A stretch of 64,000 bases of DNA from Emiliania huxleyi CCMP1516 (GCF_000372725.1 NW_005196756.1:260820-324819); one strand, 5' to 3'; counted from the first letter of the stretch, positions 9,144 to 20,050 are shown. Notes: generated from the letters alone by a model not told the origin. Program-made: numbers and translations.

Positions 9144-10037
9144 GCGGCGGGAGCGGGGTGCGCCGCCACCGCCACCGCCGACGCCGGCTCGCGGGCGCTC
9201 GCGGCGGCGGGCCTCTCTCTGCCGCAGCTCAAGGCTGCGCTGCGTGCCGAGGAGGCGGCGCGCCTGTCGCCGTCGACGCAGGAGGCGTACGCTGCGGCGG
9301 AGGGCCGCGACGACAGCGACTGGCTCGACGTGACCGAGGAGCTACAGCGGCGCGTGCTCCGCGAGGCGGGAGTGCCACCGGTTCGGATGTCGGCGGCGCT
9401 CTTTGTCCTGCGCAGCGCGGCGCAGCTCTGGCCGCACGACGCAGAGCTGCGGCAGATCTCCCTGCAGGTGCGGCACAACCGCGCGGAGCGGGGTACCCTT
9501 CGCGACGGCGACGCGCTGCCGGATGTGCCGCTCTTTCCGCTGCGGCCCGGCGCCGCCGCCGCCGCCGCCGCCGTCGGGCTCCGCGCCGCGTGCGCCGGCC
9601 CGGCGCCGACCCTCCTCGTCGCCGGCTCCTTCACCTGACCCCCGCTCCGCGGCCTGGCGCCCTCGCTCGCCTCCCTGTCTCGCGAGTTTGCCGGCCGCGC
9701 GCGCGTCCAGCTCGTGTACATTGCGGAGGCGCATGCGGCCGACGAGTGGCCGATCAACTCGTCCCGCTGCGCCGGGCCCGCCAACTCGGTGCTGCGCCCC
9801 ACCAGCCTCGCGGAGCGGCGGGCCGTCGCCGAGCGCATGCTCGCCGCGCTGCCCTGCCTGGCGCCGCTCCCGCTCCTGGTGGACGGCCTCGACGACGCGC
9901 TGCTCCGCGCCCTGGCCGCGTGGCCCATCCGGCTGTACGGCGTGCGCGGCGGCGTGCTCGAGCGCATCGGCCGGCCGCACAACGCCTGTTTCGAGCTGCA
10001 GCCCTTCCGAGACTGGCTCCTGGAGGCGACCGCGTGA
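9144..10037 (+). CDS. Iodothyronine deiodinase-like selenoprotein (UGA = Sec at 9636-9638)
   Basis: Deiodinases are thioredoxin-fold selenoenzymes that remove iodine from iodothyronines; the role in microalgae is unknown. The frame is open on both sides of an in-frame TGA at 9636-9638, giving GSFT-U-PPLRGL, which matches the deiodinase active site (GSCTUPPF). Downstream is YIAEAHAADEWP, the hallmark YIEEAHPSDGW segment, then PLLVDGLDDA and a C-terminal ERIGRPHNACFELQPFRDWL typical of the family. Translation ends at TGA 10035-10037. Upstream sequence is coding-like back to 9144 (LPQLKAALRAEEAARL, DWLDVTEELQRRVLREAGV), but the first in-frame ATG is at 9387, inside that region. The true start or a 5' exon is therefore unresolved. 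Confidence 0.85.
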
Positions 10038-10059
10038 GCGGGGCGCGACGGCGCCGGAG

Positions 10060-10152
10060 CATCGACAGACCACCCCCCGTGGATGACGGCACGCCCAGCA
10101 CGCTACGCGCAGTAGTACGGGCGCTGCCAGAGGGACGGACTGTCTGTCGATG
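10060..10152 (+). promoter_or_regulatory. Candidate SECIS element in the deiodinase 3' UTR
   Basis: It starts 23 nt after the stop codon. A perfect 11-bp lower helix pairs CATCGACAGAC (10060-10070) with 10142-10152. CCGT (10078-10081 region) can pair with ACGG. ATGA lies at 10083-10086, and the upper helix pairs GGCA-CGCCC (10088-10096) with GGGCG-C-TGCC (10119-10128). AGA (10129-10131) opposite TGA gives the tandem G.A pairs of a SECIS core. The expected AA or CC at the base of the apical loop reads AG here, so it is not canonical. Confidence 0.6.
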
Positions 10153-10479
10153 TTACCAGCCGGGCCAGGGCGTTTCCATGTGCTGCGACATGTTACTGTA
10201 CACGTGTGTACTCGCGAGAGAGCAACCGCTCGTGTGGAGTCTGGAGTGTGGAGAGCGTCGTCATGCTCATGGGATGTGTGGCTTCCTGTGGGCGCGGGCG
10301 CCGCTCACAAGAGAGAAGAGTAGAAGGAGATCGGCATTTCGGCATGGTATGTGTTTATTGTGGACATTCATACATCGAGATCTCTACGGGACACCAGTAG
10401 CTGACCAGTAGCGATTTGTTGAGTGGAGATCGTAGATGCCGATCAGAGAGATCTTCCACAAGCTGGCAGAACGGGGAAA

Positions 10480-10552
10480 GGTTTGCCAAGCTCGAGATGT
10501 GCGAACGCTAGGCAAGGTTTGCCAAGCTCGAGATGTGTGCGAACGCTAGGCA
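10480..10552 (+). repeat. Two-copy 36-bp tandem repeat and poly-C
   Basis: Two copies of a unit beginning GGTTTGCCAAGCTCGAGATG and ending GAACGCTAGGCA, differing by a TG insertion, are followed by a run of C at 10560-10573. No gene is seen in 10153-10595. Confidence 0.85.
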
Positions 10553-10595
10553 TCCTGACCCCCCCCCCCCCCAGCATGTTGTGGGCAATCAGCAC

Positions 10596-11650
10596 TTAGC
10601 CAGTGCACTTACCCATACGACGACCCTTCGTGTGGCCGTACGCCTTGCACGCCTTGCAACACAATTCCTTGACCATCTCAAGCTCGCACGCCCCCGCAGC
10701 GCGGAGCTCCGTGCAGCTTGGCCCTGGCAGGCTGAGCTTCTTCGCCTCTTGCGCAAGGCGCTCATCGGGGGTGTCCGTGCACTCGAAGGGGTCGAGCTCC
10801 GCATGGCCGTCCGCCTCAAACAACATGCGCCCGTGTGGCTCGGGATCCGGCTCAGGCTCCGGCTCCCAATCGGGGCATGTGTGCTCTGGCAGGCCGGCCT
10901 CCGGCACTGGAGCCATCGCGCAGGGCAGGCTGGGCCGGGCCATGCACTCCGACTTCGGGTAGCAGCACTTGATCTACACGCCGGCCAGGATTACTCAACG
11001 AGGGGGGAGTCGAGAGGGGGGGGGGGGGGGGGGGGCTGCGGGAGTGTGTGGCGTGCACCTCATAGTCTCCATTCAGCGGCTCGCCAATGTGTCCGCGGAG
11101 AATGAAGTGGTCCTCCTTCTCCGTAAGCATCGTCGGCGAGAGCAGCGGGTACGTCTTGTCGCCTCCGCACGTCCGGCACGGGAGGACCACGTGATCCACG
11201 CCGTTCTCATAGTTGTCTGCAATCACGAGGGCGTCGCGGCAGGTTGTCACCGATGTTTGTTGCTGCGTTGATGGTGTAGTTCTGGCGCTGGCGCCCTTCG
11301 GAACCGTCCACATCTTGGAGTTCAATCTCCAAGAAGCCGCCCTGCATCACGAGCTTGGTCTCGTGCACCGCGACGGGGCAGTCGTCCGCGGCGTTCTTGA
11401 GCGTGGAGAGCTGCGGCGTCATGAACGAGGTCTTCATGGAGGGCGCCTCCGTATAGTTGATTGTCGAGATGATTGCCCCCCAGAGACAGATGGCGAGGAG
11501 GAGGACCTGGAAGACGGCCAGCGCCGCGAGCAGCGACTTGGACAAGGATGTGGAGGGAACGGGGGCCTGCGAGTTCCTCTTGAGCTCGGCGACCTCCGCC
11601 TCTAGCTCGGCGATCCTCGCGCTGGCCTCGACGAGCTCCTGCCCCCCCAT
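10596..11650 (-). CDS. Membrane-anchored Cys-rich protein with ShK-like C-terminus (one frame break)
   Basis: ATG 11650 begins MGGQELVEASARI, a short coiled coil, followed by one membrane span (LLAALAVFQVLLLAICLW) and an extracellular region. Near 11250 the frame must shift by one to pass from NYTINAATNIGDN to CRDALVIADNYENG; there is no room for an intron, so this is a frameshift or a read error. Exon 1 ends at 11059 (NGDYE). A GT-AG intron (11058-10974) with a long C tract leads to exon 2 (10973-10596), which starts IKCCYPKSEC. It contains a segment with ShK-like spacing (ECTDTPDERL, SCTEL, GACE, ELCCKACKA). The order coiled coil, membrane span, ectodomain suggests a type II membrane protein. 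Function unknown. Confidence 0.6.
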
Positions 11651-11764
11651 CTCGCAGTTCCCCAACACGGCGGGCGAAATGTCGTTCCGAATTAGAGCTC
11701 TACCCAACGCGCGAGCGCGGAAATTTCTTTCCAGATCACCCGTTTTACGCTTATACGAGCGTCA

Positions 11765-11915
11765 CTTTGTACCCACCCCCCCTACTTCGTGGGGACCCCC
11801 CCGCCGGTCGGTGGTCTGCCCCCGAGGTGGACCGGACCCCCCCTCCGGTCGGTCGCTCTCTCGGCGGCGGGAGGTGTGACGACCGACCCCCCCCCCTCGG
11901 TCGGTGTCCTTGCCG
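11765..11915. repeat. GGTCGGT/ACCGGACCCCCC repeat, related block at 12775-12900
   Basis: CCGACCGGACCCCCCCTGCGGTCGGT-like units (given here only as a family; individual units are 20-25 nt) occur several times in each block. The two blocks flank the acidic-protein gene. Confidence 0.7.
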
Positions 11916-12041
11916 TGAGCCCCCTGAAACGCTCTCCCTCCTTCTCGCGAACCGCCACGGGCGCTTCGAAATCGCCGGTTTTCACTATGAAAACTAGTCA
12001 CCGCGCATCGTCCCTTCCGATGACTACGATGACTTGCCAGA

Positions 12042-12326
12042 GTGGATCGACACATCGCCGCCGCCGTCACCGGGCTCATCGGCTTCCGAGTCGCCCAAGC
12101 GACAGCGAATGGCAATCGATGGACGCCGCTTCTGGAGAGCAACTCAGTTAATCGCGACATGCTGCGCGTTGCGCGCGGGCAGAGCTATGCCGGCAACATG
12201 ATCTGCCTCGCACCCGGTCTTCACGTCTCCAAATTTTCGCGCGGGCAGAGCTTAGGCGATCCGTCCGATTCGGAGAACGAGGGCGAGGGCGAGGAGGAGG
12301 CGGAGGCGGAGGAGGAGGCGGAGGCG

Positions 12327-12368
<42 letters not shown>

Positions 12369-12698
12369 AGCGACAGCAGCGACACACCCCTCAAGCTACA
12401 GATCAACCTCACGACGGAGGTGGAGAGGGAGGTGGACCTCTTCTTGGAGTCGGAGGAGGAGCAGTTCACCTTCGATGAGGAGTTCTACTGCACGCTGCCC
12501 CCGTGGGCGCGCGGCCGGCAGAAGGAGGTGCTGGCCGCGCTCAAGCGGCTCGTCAACGGCTACAGTGTGTCGCCGGCGAAGCTAATCATGGACGACGACG
12601 ACGACCAGAGCGTGGACATGGACGAGCTCGTGTTCCGACCCAATCCTGAGCGCGGTCTCGAGCTCAGCAACTCGGACGACGTCACGAGGAGTGATTAG
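12042..12698 (+). CDS. Acidic low-complexity protein, gene model uncertain
   Basis: A long open frame carries an EGEGEEEAEAEEEAE then EDEDED tract, followed by non-repetitive sequence with VEREVDLFLESEEEQF, TLPPWARGRQKEVLAALKRL and a DDDDDQSVDMDE tail, ending at TAG 12696-12698. The upstream part is doubtful: another frame at 12020-12150 reads DDYDDLPEWIDTSPPPSP then PKRQR, which looks like the true N-terminus with a nuclear localisation signal. The direct repeat GCGCGGGCAGAGCT at about 12174 and 12240 suggests an intron between them. Likely a nuclear acidic protein; family not recognised. Confidence 0.5.
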
Positions 12699-13239
12699 AC
12701 GGGGAGAGGTCGCTTGGTGTCTCTAGTATTTCGAGATACTAATTTATTCACAGCTGCGGCGAGCGTGTGCGGTGTGACCCTCGAGCCAACCCGACCGACC
12801 CCCCCCTCGGTCTGCGCTCCGACCGACCGGACCCCCCCTGCGGTTTGCGGTCTTCCGCGGCCGCCGACCGGACCCCCCCTGCGGTCGGTCGGTCTGCGCT
12901 GGGCGCTCAAACCGCGAAGTCGGCCTGTTCACTACAAGATGACGCTCGTATTACGACCACGCGTGCCGCAGGTGCTCGCTCTCTGGATCGACGTGCACGC
13001 TGCCTCGCAAAGGCTGCGCACGCCGTGGCACAGGTGCATGCATGAACTCACTGTCGAGGCGTTGTTGGTTTTCCGGCGTTATAAGCAATATGGCCATACG
13101 ATTTCCCTTGGCGACCTGTGATACTTCTTCTGCCGCCCCTTGCAATGCTTCTGCTTCACCCCTGGACCCGCTGTGTGCGGGGCGGGCCCTGCACACAGGA
13201 AAGAAAGAAAAGAAAGAAAACGGACAGCCAGCCCAAGCA

Positions 13240-13450
13240 AGGGAGGGATGGCGCGCAAGGGATGGGAGGACGGCACGCCGCCACCACACAGGGATTTTAA
13301 GGAGAGGGGTGTGATGCGCTAGCCGTCGCCTCTTCGCAGTGTCTCGCCGATTCTCGCTGCAACCTGCAAAAAAAAGAAAGCAAGAAAACAGACAACCCAA
13401 GGGAGGGATGGGAGGACGGCACGCCGCCACCACACAGGGATTTTAAGGAG
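13240..13450. repeat. Dispersed repeat with internal duplication; inverted copy at 21690-21845
   Basis: GGACGGCACGCCGCCACCAC followed by ACAGGGATTTTAAGGAG occurs twice here (13270 and 13417 regions) and once in reverse complement at 21795-21840, together with TCTCGCCGATTCTCGCTGCA and purine-rich AAAGAAAG tracts. No gene is seen between 12699 and 13569. Confidence 0.85.
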
Positions 13451-13569
13451 CCTGCACACAGCTCAGTATGTAGCCATGAAATTCTTCTGCCAGCTTTGGC
13501 GCGTTTGAGGCCGCCGTTTAGAGCCAGTTGCCTCTCTCTCTGTCTCGTTTTCCCTCTCCTTCTTCGCCC

Positions 13570-14511
13570 ATGGACACGCTCTTCGACGACACACTACTTG
13601 CGCCTGCCGCGGAGAGCACCCCGGAGGCCGCCACCGCCTACGAGGAGCTCGCCTGCTGCAACGTGTGCGGCGAGGGCGACTGGGAGGAGGACAACAAGAT
13701 CATCTTTTGCGACTCCTGTGACCTGGCCGTCCACCAGGTGGGCGGCACGGTTGCACGGCGAGAGTCTCGAGGCTCCAGCTACACGAGCACAGCGCTCGCT
13801 AACGCCTCCGATGTCCGCAGGTATGCTACGGCGCGGGCGCACGCGTGATCCCAGAGGGCGACGCTCCGTGGTTCTGCGATATGTGCAAATTCTCGAAGCG
13901 GGCGGGCGGCAGCAGTCGGCGCGTCGAGCAGGAGTGCATCCTCTGCCCCGAGAAGGGCGGGGCGATGAAGAGGACAACTGACGGCCGGTGGGCGCACATC
14001 ACGTGCGCGCTGTGGGTGCCCAACGCGCAGTTCCTGGACGCTGAGGGGCGCGACGTGATCCACCCGTTCGCCATCCACGAGGACCGGCTCAAGCTCGTCT
14101 GCACCATCTGCGACAAGCGGATGGGCGCGTGCATCCAGTGCAAGGCGCCGCCTCGCTGCCTCACTCCTCCCCTGAGAGGTGTCATCACCGCTCGCCACAT
14201 CTCGATCAGATTCGACCCCTTCTCGGCGCTAGGCGCCTCGCTGCCTCACCGCCTTCCACGCCACCTGCGCCCGAAAGCTGGGGTGGCACATGGTCGAAAA
14301 GGAGAAGAACGATTGGGTGCTGCTGGAGGCGCCTTCCGCTCGCCGCCCGCGCCTCCACACTCCCCACCCCACCCCCAGCGGCCGGCTCCACTCCCCACCC
14401 CACCGTGACCGCCCCCGTCGCCTCCCTCCCTGCCAGGCGCTCTGCGACAAGCACCGGCCAAAAGATGTGACGCAGCGCAAGAAGCGGCGCCGCCGCGAGT
14501 CAAAATGGTGA
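13570..14511 (+). CDS. PHD finger plus extended PHD (ePHD) histone-reader protein
   Basis: Four exons in phase 0: 13570-13737, 13821-14144, 14233-14328 and 14437-14511, giving about 220 residues. Exon 1 holds the first half of a PHD finger (CNVCGEGDWEEDNKIIFCDSCDLAVHQ-like zinc ligands), completed in exon 2 by VCYG and WFCDMC. Then comes the ePHD: CILCPEKGGAMK, WAHITCALWVPN, CTICDKRMGACIQC, and in exon 3 FHATCARKLGW. Such PHD-ePHD pairs in JADE/BRPF proteins bind histone H3. The C-terminus is a basic KKRRRRESKW. Intron 1 is GT-AG; introns 2 and 3 are GC-AG with the intron start repeated at the next exon. The protein is shorter than JADE/BRPF and lacks a bromodomain; the final ATGGTGAGA could be a further donor. 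Confidence 0.85.
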
Positions 14512-14866
14512 GAGGGATCGGAACACTAGCCGGTAGGAAGGCTTGCGAGAGTCACGAATCATTTTATTTTCTCTCGCGTATGCTTCTCTTGACATCTTGA
14601 CAGTTGAGTCCGTCCAGCGAGCAGCGCGTGTCTTTGCGTTTATCTAGAGTAATCGCGCCGCGATATAACATACCTGTTTCCGGCCCCGGGTTTAACGTTT
14701 AGTTGAGCCAAGCATGGGTGATGTGAGCACAGCGGTTGAGCCGAGAGCGAGACAGTCAGGGAGGAGGGAGAAAAAACGAAGCTGAGCGAGACAGCGATCA
14801 GCGCCGCTGGGGCGGGGGGGCTCGGGAGAGCCACAACCCACATGCAGCAGCTGCTGCCCTGTGGCC
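14512..14866. other. Intergenic between convergent genes
   Basis: This is the shared 3' side of the PHD gene (plus) and the transportin gene (minus). No coding sequence or repeat stands out. Confidence 0.6.
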
Positions 14867-17800
14867 CTAGCGCGCCTTGCCGCGGCAGACGCGCGAAAAC
14901 TCGCTGGCAACGCAATGAAATGCGGCCACGGTGGCGTGCTGCTGTGCCGCCCCACGCACAAATGCCTCCGCAGCAGCGCCCTGGCGCGGGAGCGCGCCCA
15001 AATCCAAGCCCGGGTCGGCGAGGGCGGCCACCAACCAACCGTGTACCGCCGTGGGAGCGCTCTCGGCGATGACGCGCAACAACTCGATCTGATGGTCAAC
15101 CAAGTTGGCTGGCGACGCCGAGGCGAGGCCCTGCACGCAATAGCGCAGCAGCGTTCCGCCGCTCCGCTGCAGGCAATGCGCAGCTGACTCGCGGTATAGG
15201 TTGGCGGCGTCAGTGCCTATACCCACAGGCGCACTCGTTAAGAGGCGCCGCTCACAGCTCGCGGTTCGAAATGCCGGCGTCGGCTCCCGAGAGGAAGAGG
15301 CAGAGGAAGGTGATGGCCGCGCGTGTATGCTGGAACTCCTGGCGTGCAACACGCCGAGATGTGGCTGAAGATGTTGCCGAGATGTGCTCAAGGTGGGTTT
15401 GGTGGGCCTGGTGCGCGACGCACGCCGCAGCGGCGTCGAATAATGACGCGACGCACGGCAGCGAGAGGAGCAGCTGCGGCCGAAAGACGAGGCAGCGGTG
15501 GCAGAGCTCGAAGAAGGCGCTGAGCAGCTCGGGCTCGGCCTCGGGCGCGGCGGTCGACGCGAGCCATCCGCAGACCGCGTCGACGAACCGCTCGAGTGTG
15601 TCGGAGAGAGGCGCCTCGTGCGACTCCCCGTACAGCTCAATGGCCTGAGCACGGAGGGGGGGGGGGGGGAGGGAGGGGGGGGGAAGGGTGGAAACCCTGC
15701 CTCGCACCGTCTCGTGCGGCTCCGCCCTGCTGCTCGGTCGCCTGCGTCAGGCACTCAAGCGCGCCAACCACCGGCCGGCGGCAGAATGTCGTGCCGATCT
15801 GCTCCAGAATCGACGGCAACAGAGGCGCGAGGCCGCCGCCAAGGCACCCCATCGCGCGACCGTGCAGCTCGAGCAGCGCCTGCAGCACGGACGGGCCTCC
15901 ACGGCGCGACGCGTCCTGTTCACAGCTCGACCTGTGAAGAGACGCCGTTCACAGTAGCCGCGTGGCCCCCGCGGCGCGGCGCGTCCTGTAGCAGCGGCCA
16001 GCAGTAGGAGAGGACAGCGAAGACGGGGTGCGCCGCGCAGCTGCCGCCGCCGCCCACGTGGATCGTGTCGCTGAATCGGATGGCTGCGCCAATCAGCGCC
16101 AGCTGCGTCGCAACCGCCTCCTCCACGCCCTGGGTGCTGGCCGCGGTGGCGGACGCCTCCCCTCCGCTTCCTCGCGACCCGTCGCTGCCGTCGCTCGCGC
16201 GCGGGGCGGTCTCGGGCGGCACGGACGCGCCGTCGGAGGGAGGCAAGTGGGGCAGGAGGGCGGCGAGCTGCTCGCACGGCGCGCGGACGAGCGCGTGAAG
16301 CAGCTGCTCCGCCTCGGCAGGCGAGGGAGCGGCGCCGACCAGCCGCGCGAGCGCCTCCTGCAGCGTCAGCCGGACGCTGGACGCGAGGGCCGCCGATCCG
16401 GCGAGCGCCGTGCACGGACCGACGAGCTCGGACAGATACGCCGCGCTCGCGAGCCTCCTTCGGCCATGGATGCACAGCGCTCGGAACGCTTCTGCGGCGT
16501 GCTCCGGCGCTCCTCCCGCCTGGACGGCCTCGAGCACCAGCCGGAGGCAGCCGCGAAGCAGCGCCTAAGGTAAGGTCAGGTAATTTCTCCACACCCACAA
16601 AGTGGTGGGGCAAGGGGGGGCGACCCTCGCATCTCCACACCCGGACACGGGCAGGAGCCCCACGGCATTCAAAGTGCAAGCACTGGCCCGGTGCACGTGG
16701 GTGAGCAGCCTGCCCCTCCCCCTCCCGACAAACCAGCTCCCGCACACACACAATCGCACTCTGGCGCCTCGTCCCGTTGCAGCCACTTGGCGAAGGCGCC
16801 CACGAGCCGCATGGCCGACTCGACGAGGAGCGTCGCGCCGCTCGGCCGCCACGCCGCCAGCTGGCCGAACACGAACCCGAGCAGCTGATTCAATGCAGCC
16901 TGTAGCTCTGCTGCCGCCGAGGGCCGCCCCTCGCCGTCGGCCGCGCTGCCGCGCAGCGCGCCCTTGATCTGGACGTGGAGGCCGCGGAGCACGAAGAGGG
17001 CCGCCTCGAGCTTCTGCCAGGGCGGCGAGCCTTGCAGCATCGCCTGCGAGGCGGCAGAGGTGGCCGCTGCGGAGGCGGAGGCGGCGGCAGAGGCGGCTGC
17101 TGCTGCTGCGGCGGCGGCGGCGCATGCGGCGCGCTTGCAGGCGCGCCAGCGGGGCAACATGGGCAGAGCGGAGGCGCGGCGCGTGGCGGCAGCCAAGGCG
17201 CGGCGTCAGGGCAGAGGGGGGCCGAGTCGGAGGGCAACCTGGAGCTGGCCGACGAACTCGCACGCGAGGAGGGAGAGGCACGCGCCCAGCACCTCGAGAG
17301 CGGACTGCTCCCGGAACCGGCGAAACTCCTCCTCGTCCTCCGCGGCCTCGTCCCACGATGTGAAGTCCGCCGGCAAAGTGCACTTGTCGAGCAGCAGCGT
17401 CGCCAGCCGGCGGTACAGCGGCGCGCGCAGCCGCTCGTGCCGCTGCGCGACGGCCGTGTCCTGCAGCCCGACCCAAAAGTCGATCGACAGCTCCGCAACG
17501 CGCAGCTCGCCGCCCGCGCACAGCAGCAGCAGCTCCACGAGCGGGAGCAACGACCCTTCCGTCACGGCGACCAGATCGACGCACCGTTCCGCAAACGCGC
17601 ACAGCGCGCGGCAAAAGTAGAAGAGCCGGTCGTCCGCCGGCTCGCCGCTCATCAAGAGCTCCGCCAGCCGCACCTCACGCGCGAGGACGCCGAACTGTGC
17701 CGCGACCGCCTCCGCCGCGTCGCGGGCGCCCCGCGGCGCGCTGGCAGGCAGCGGGCTGTTTGTGCTCGTGAGAAGCTCGCCGAGCGCGTCGGCAGCGGCG

Positions 17801-18582
17801 AGATTGAGCGGCTCGTTGTTGACGGCGGCGAGGGCATTGAGGGTGGCGGCGAGCAGGGGGCCTTGGCCGGCGTAGAGCGAGGCGAGGGACGATCCGGCGT
17901 TGAGCGCCAGCCAAGCCTGAAGCGCGCGCAAGCACCCGATGCACATGCTGGAAGAGAGTGGGGCGAGGGCCTGCAGCGCGCACAGCACAGCAGGGGCGAG
18001 AGCCCGCAGCCCGCTCCTGCCCGGCGAGGCGGCGCCAGTCGCCTCCTCCTCCGCCACCACCTCGTTTGCGAGTGCTCCCAGCAGCTCCACCGCAAGACCG
18101 CCCTGCACAGCGTCCGCCGCCGCCGCCAGCGAGAGGGCGAGGCGCGTGGACTCCTCGGCGAGGCCCTCCGTCCGCGCCGCTGCCGCCGCCAGCGCCAGGC
18201 ATAGCCGCCGCGCCGCCGGCCCGGGCTGTCCCTCCCCGCCGGAGGGCCGGCCGCAAGCGGCGGACCAGAGTGCGTCGCGTAGCTGGCGACGAGGCGCGTC
18301 CGCGAGGGTGTGCCACTCGGTCTTGATCTTCGAGTAGAGCAGGTTTGCCGCGAAGAAGGCGACCTCCTCCGCCGCCTCGCTTGGCCGCACCAGCTCCTCG
18401 GCCGCCCCCCATGCCTCCGCCGTCTTTGCGAACCCCACGAGCCACTCGTTGGCAGCGCGGCGCTCAGCCTCGGAGGAGGAGGCAGTGAGGAGTGCGTAGG
18501 CCTGGCGAAGGTTTGTCGCATGCGCCATGCGCTCTCGCGGTGTGTTGTCCTGTGTCGCCGCCGCACCACCTGCGGCCAACAT
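14867..18582 (-). CDS. TNPO3: Transportin-3 / importin-13 family nuclear import receptor
   Basis: Alpha-solenoid karyopherin that imports SR-type splicing factors and other cargo with Ran. Exons inferred: 18582-17239 (NEWLVGFAKTAEAW, the N-terminal HEAT helices), 17043-16768 (PPWQKLEAALFVLRGL, matching the family's TPWEVTEAVLFI), 16564-15986 (FSDTIHV...HPVFAVLSYCWPLL, matching FRHTNPIV...IWPVLSE), 15915-15742, 15644-15408 (LYGESHEAPLSD), 15338-15263 and 15216-14867 (ending EFSRVCRGKAR, like the family's ALRDFTRLFR). Intron 1 is GT-AG; most others are GC-AG; intron 3 appears to be GA-AG within a repeated ACAGGACGCG. The last intron (about 46 nt) is the least certain. A second possible ATG is at 18528. 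Length and collinearity with TNPO3 indicate a complete orthologue. Confidence 0.85.
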
Positions 18583-18599
18583 CGTGTGGCGGGTGAGCA

Positions 18600-20050
18600 G
18601 AGCAGGAGGAGAGGCCGCGAGGCGCCTCTCTCGTCGGCCCAGCCGGCATGCGTTCACGGGCGCGCTGCGACCGAGGCTGTGTGTGCGCGCGCGGCAAGGG
18701 TGGCGGCCCGAGCAAGGAGCGGTGGCGCTCCGAGCTGAGCTTGGAGCACGGGGATGCTCACCGGCGGCACCTCGCGGAAGTCGCCCGCAAGAAAGAATTC
18801 TTATGGCGCAGCACGACAAGGGCGCGGACTGGCGCGGACTACAGGAAAGAAAGAATTTTTCGCGCGTAGAGGACAACAGGGCACCTGCACGAGCATCAGG
18901 GACACAGGGGAACGGGAGTGGGGAGCGCATGTGCGCATCGCGACACGGAGGGGGGCTGGGCCGGGTTTTGGGCTCAACCAGGTTTTCCGGCAAACAAAAA
19001 GGAAAAGAGTGCGTCCCCAGCACTTTGCGTTTCCGGAAATTTCCAGGGAAAACAGAGGGTGTTTGGTGCTCCATTCTGGAAACTCGCGAGTTTCCCTGAG
19101 TCTGAGAGAGAGAGATTTTTATTAACCAACAAGAAATCACGACACTCACTCACTCACTCTCTGAGTCTGAGAGCTGGTCTGGGGCAAAATCTGAGGCAAA
19201 ATTGAGGAAATCGACAAAATACCCAGGCGGTCGCAGGGTAATTTCCAGGTATATACGGGGTTCTCCGCGAAATTCCCGGCATTTTGCCGATTTGGCCTAA
19301 AATTTGGCTGATTTTGGGCCGAAACTCTAGCCTCAGACTCGGCTCAGAGCCAAAACTTTGACGATTTCCACGCAGTTTTCCCGGGAAAATAGAGAGGAAA
19401 AGAGAGGGTGCTGTAGAGAAAAAAGGAAAGGAAAACAGACGGGGTGCGAGAGGCAAACCTGGTTGAGCCCGGGTTCACTTGGCCTTTCCGAGGGTTTCCG
19501 GCAACCCAGAGGGAAACCAGAGGGTCCCCAGCACTTTGCGTTTCCGGAAGTTTCCAGGGAAACCAGAGGGTGTTTGGTGCTCCATTCTGTTTCTCTCGAG
19601 TTTCCCTCGGGAAACTCGCGAGTTTCCCTGAGTCTGAGAGCTGGTCTGGGGCAAAATCTGAGGCAAAATTGAGGAAATCGGCACGATACCCAGGTATTTT
19701 CCAGGTTTACCGGGGTTTTCCAGGTATACCCGCAAAATACCGGTATTTTGCCGATTTTGGCCCCAAAACAGCCTCAGACACGGCTCAGAGCCCCCCCCAA
19801 AATGACGAATTCCACGGAGTTTCCCCGGGGTTTCCCGAGGAAACTAGAGGGTGTTGTAGGGAAACGAGCAGGAAACACGGAAAGGAAACCAGGTAGGGTG
19901 CGAGAGGAAACCCTCGGAAAGGCCAAGGGTTCACCCACACGACGGTCCCCAGGATTCCCCTCTCGTATAGGACAAAGTTGCACGGGCGCAGGCACGGGGC
20001 CTCCTTTGCGAAGAAAGAAAGAAAACAAAGAGAGAAAACAAAGTGCGGCT
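18600..20050. repeat. Repeat-rich intergenic block with duplicated 150-200-bp unit
   Basis: CCAGCACTTTGCGTTTCCGG, GTTTGGTGCTCCATTCTG and GCTGGTCTGGGGCAAAATCT recur in order at 19015-19210 and 19525-19690. The first copy is interrupted by an AT-rich insertion near 19105-19155. TTTCCC/GGGAAA palindromes are common. GCACGACAAGGGCG-GGACTG at 18811 recurs at 23785. No gene is recognised. Confidence 0.85.
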
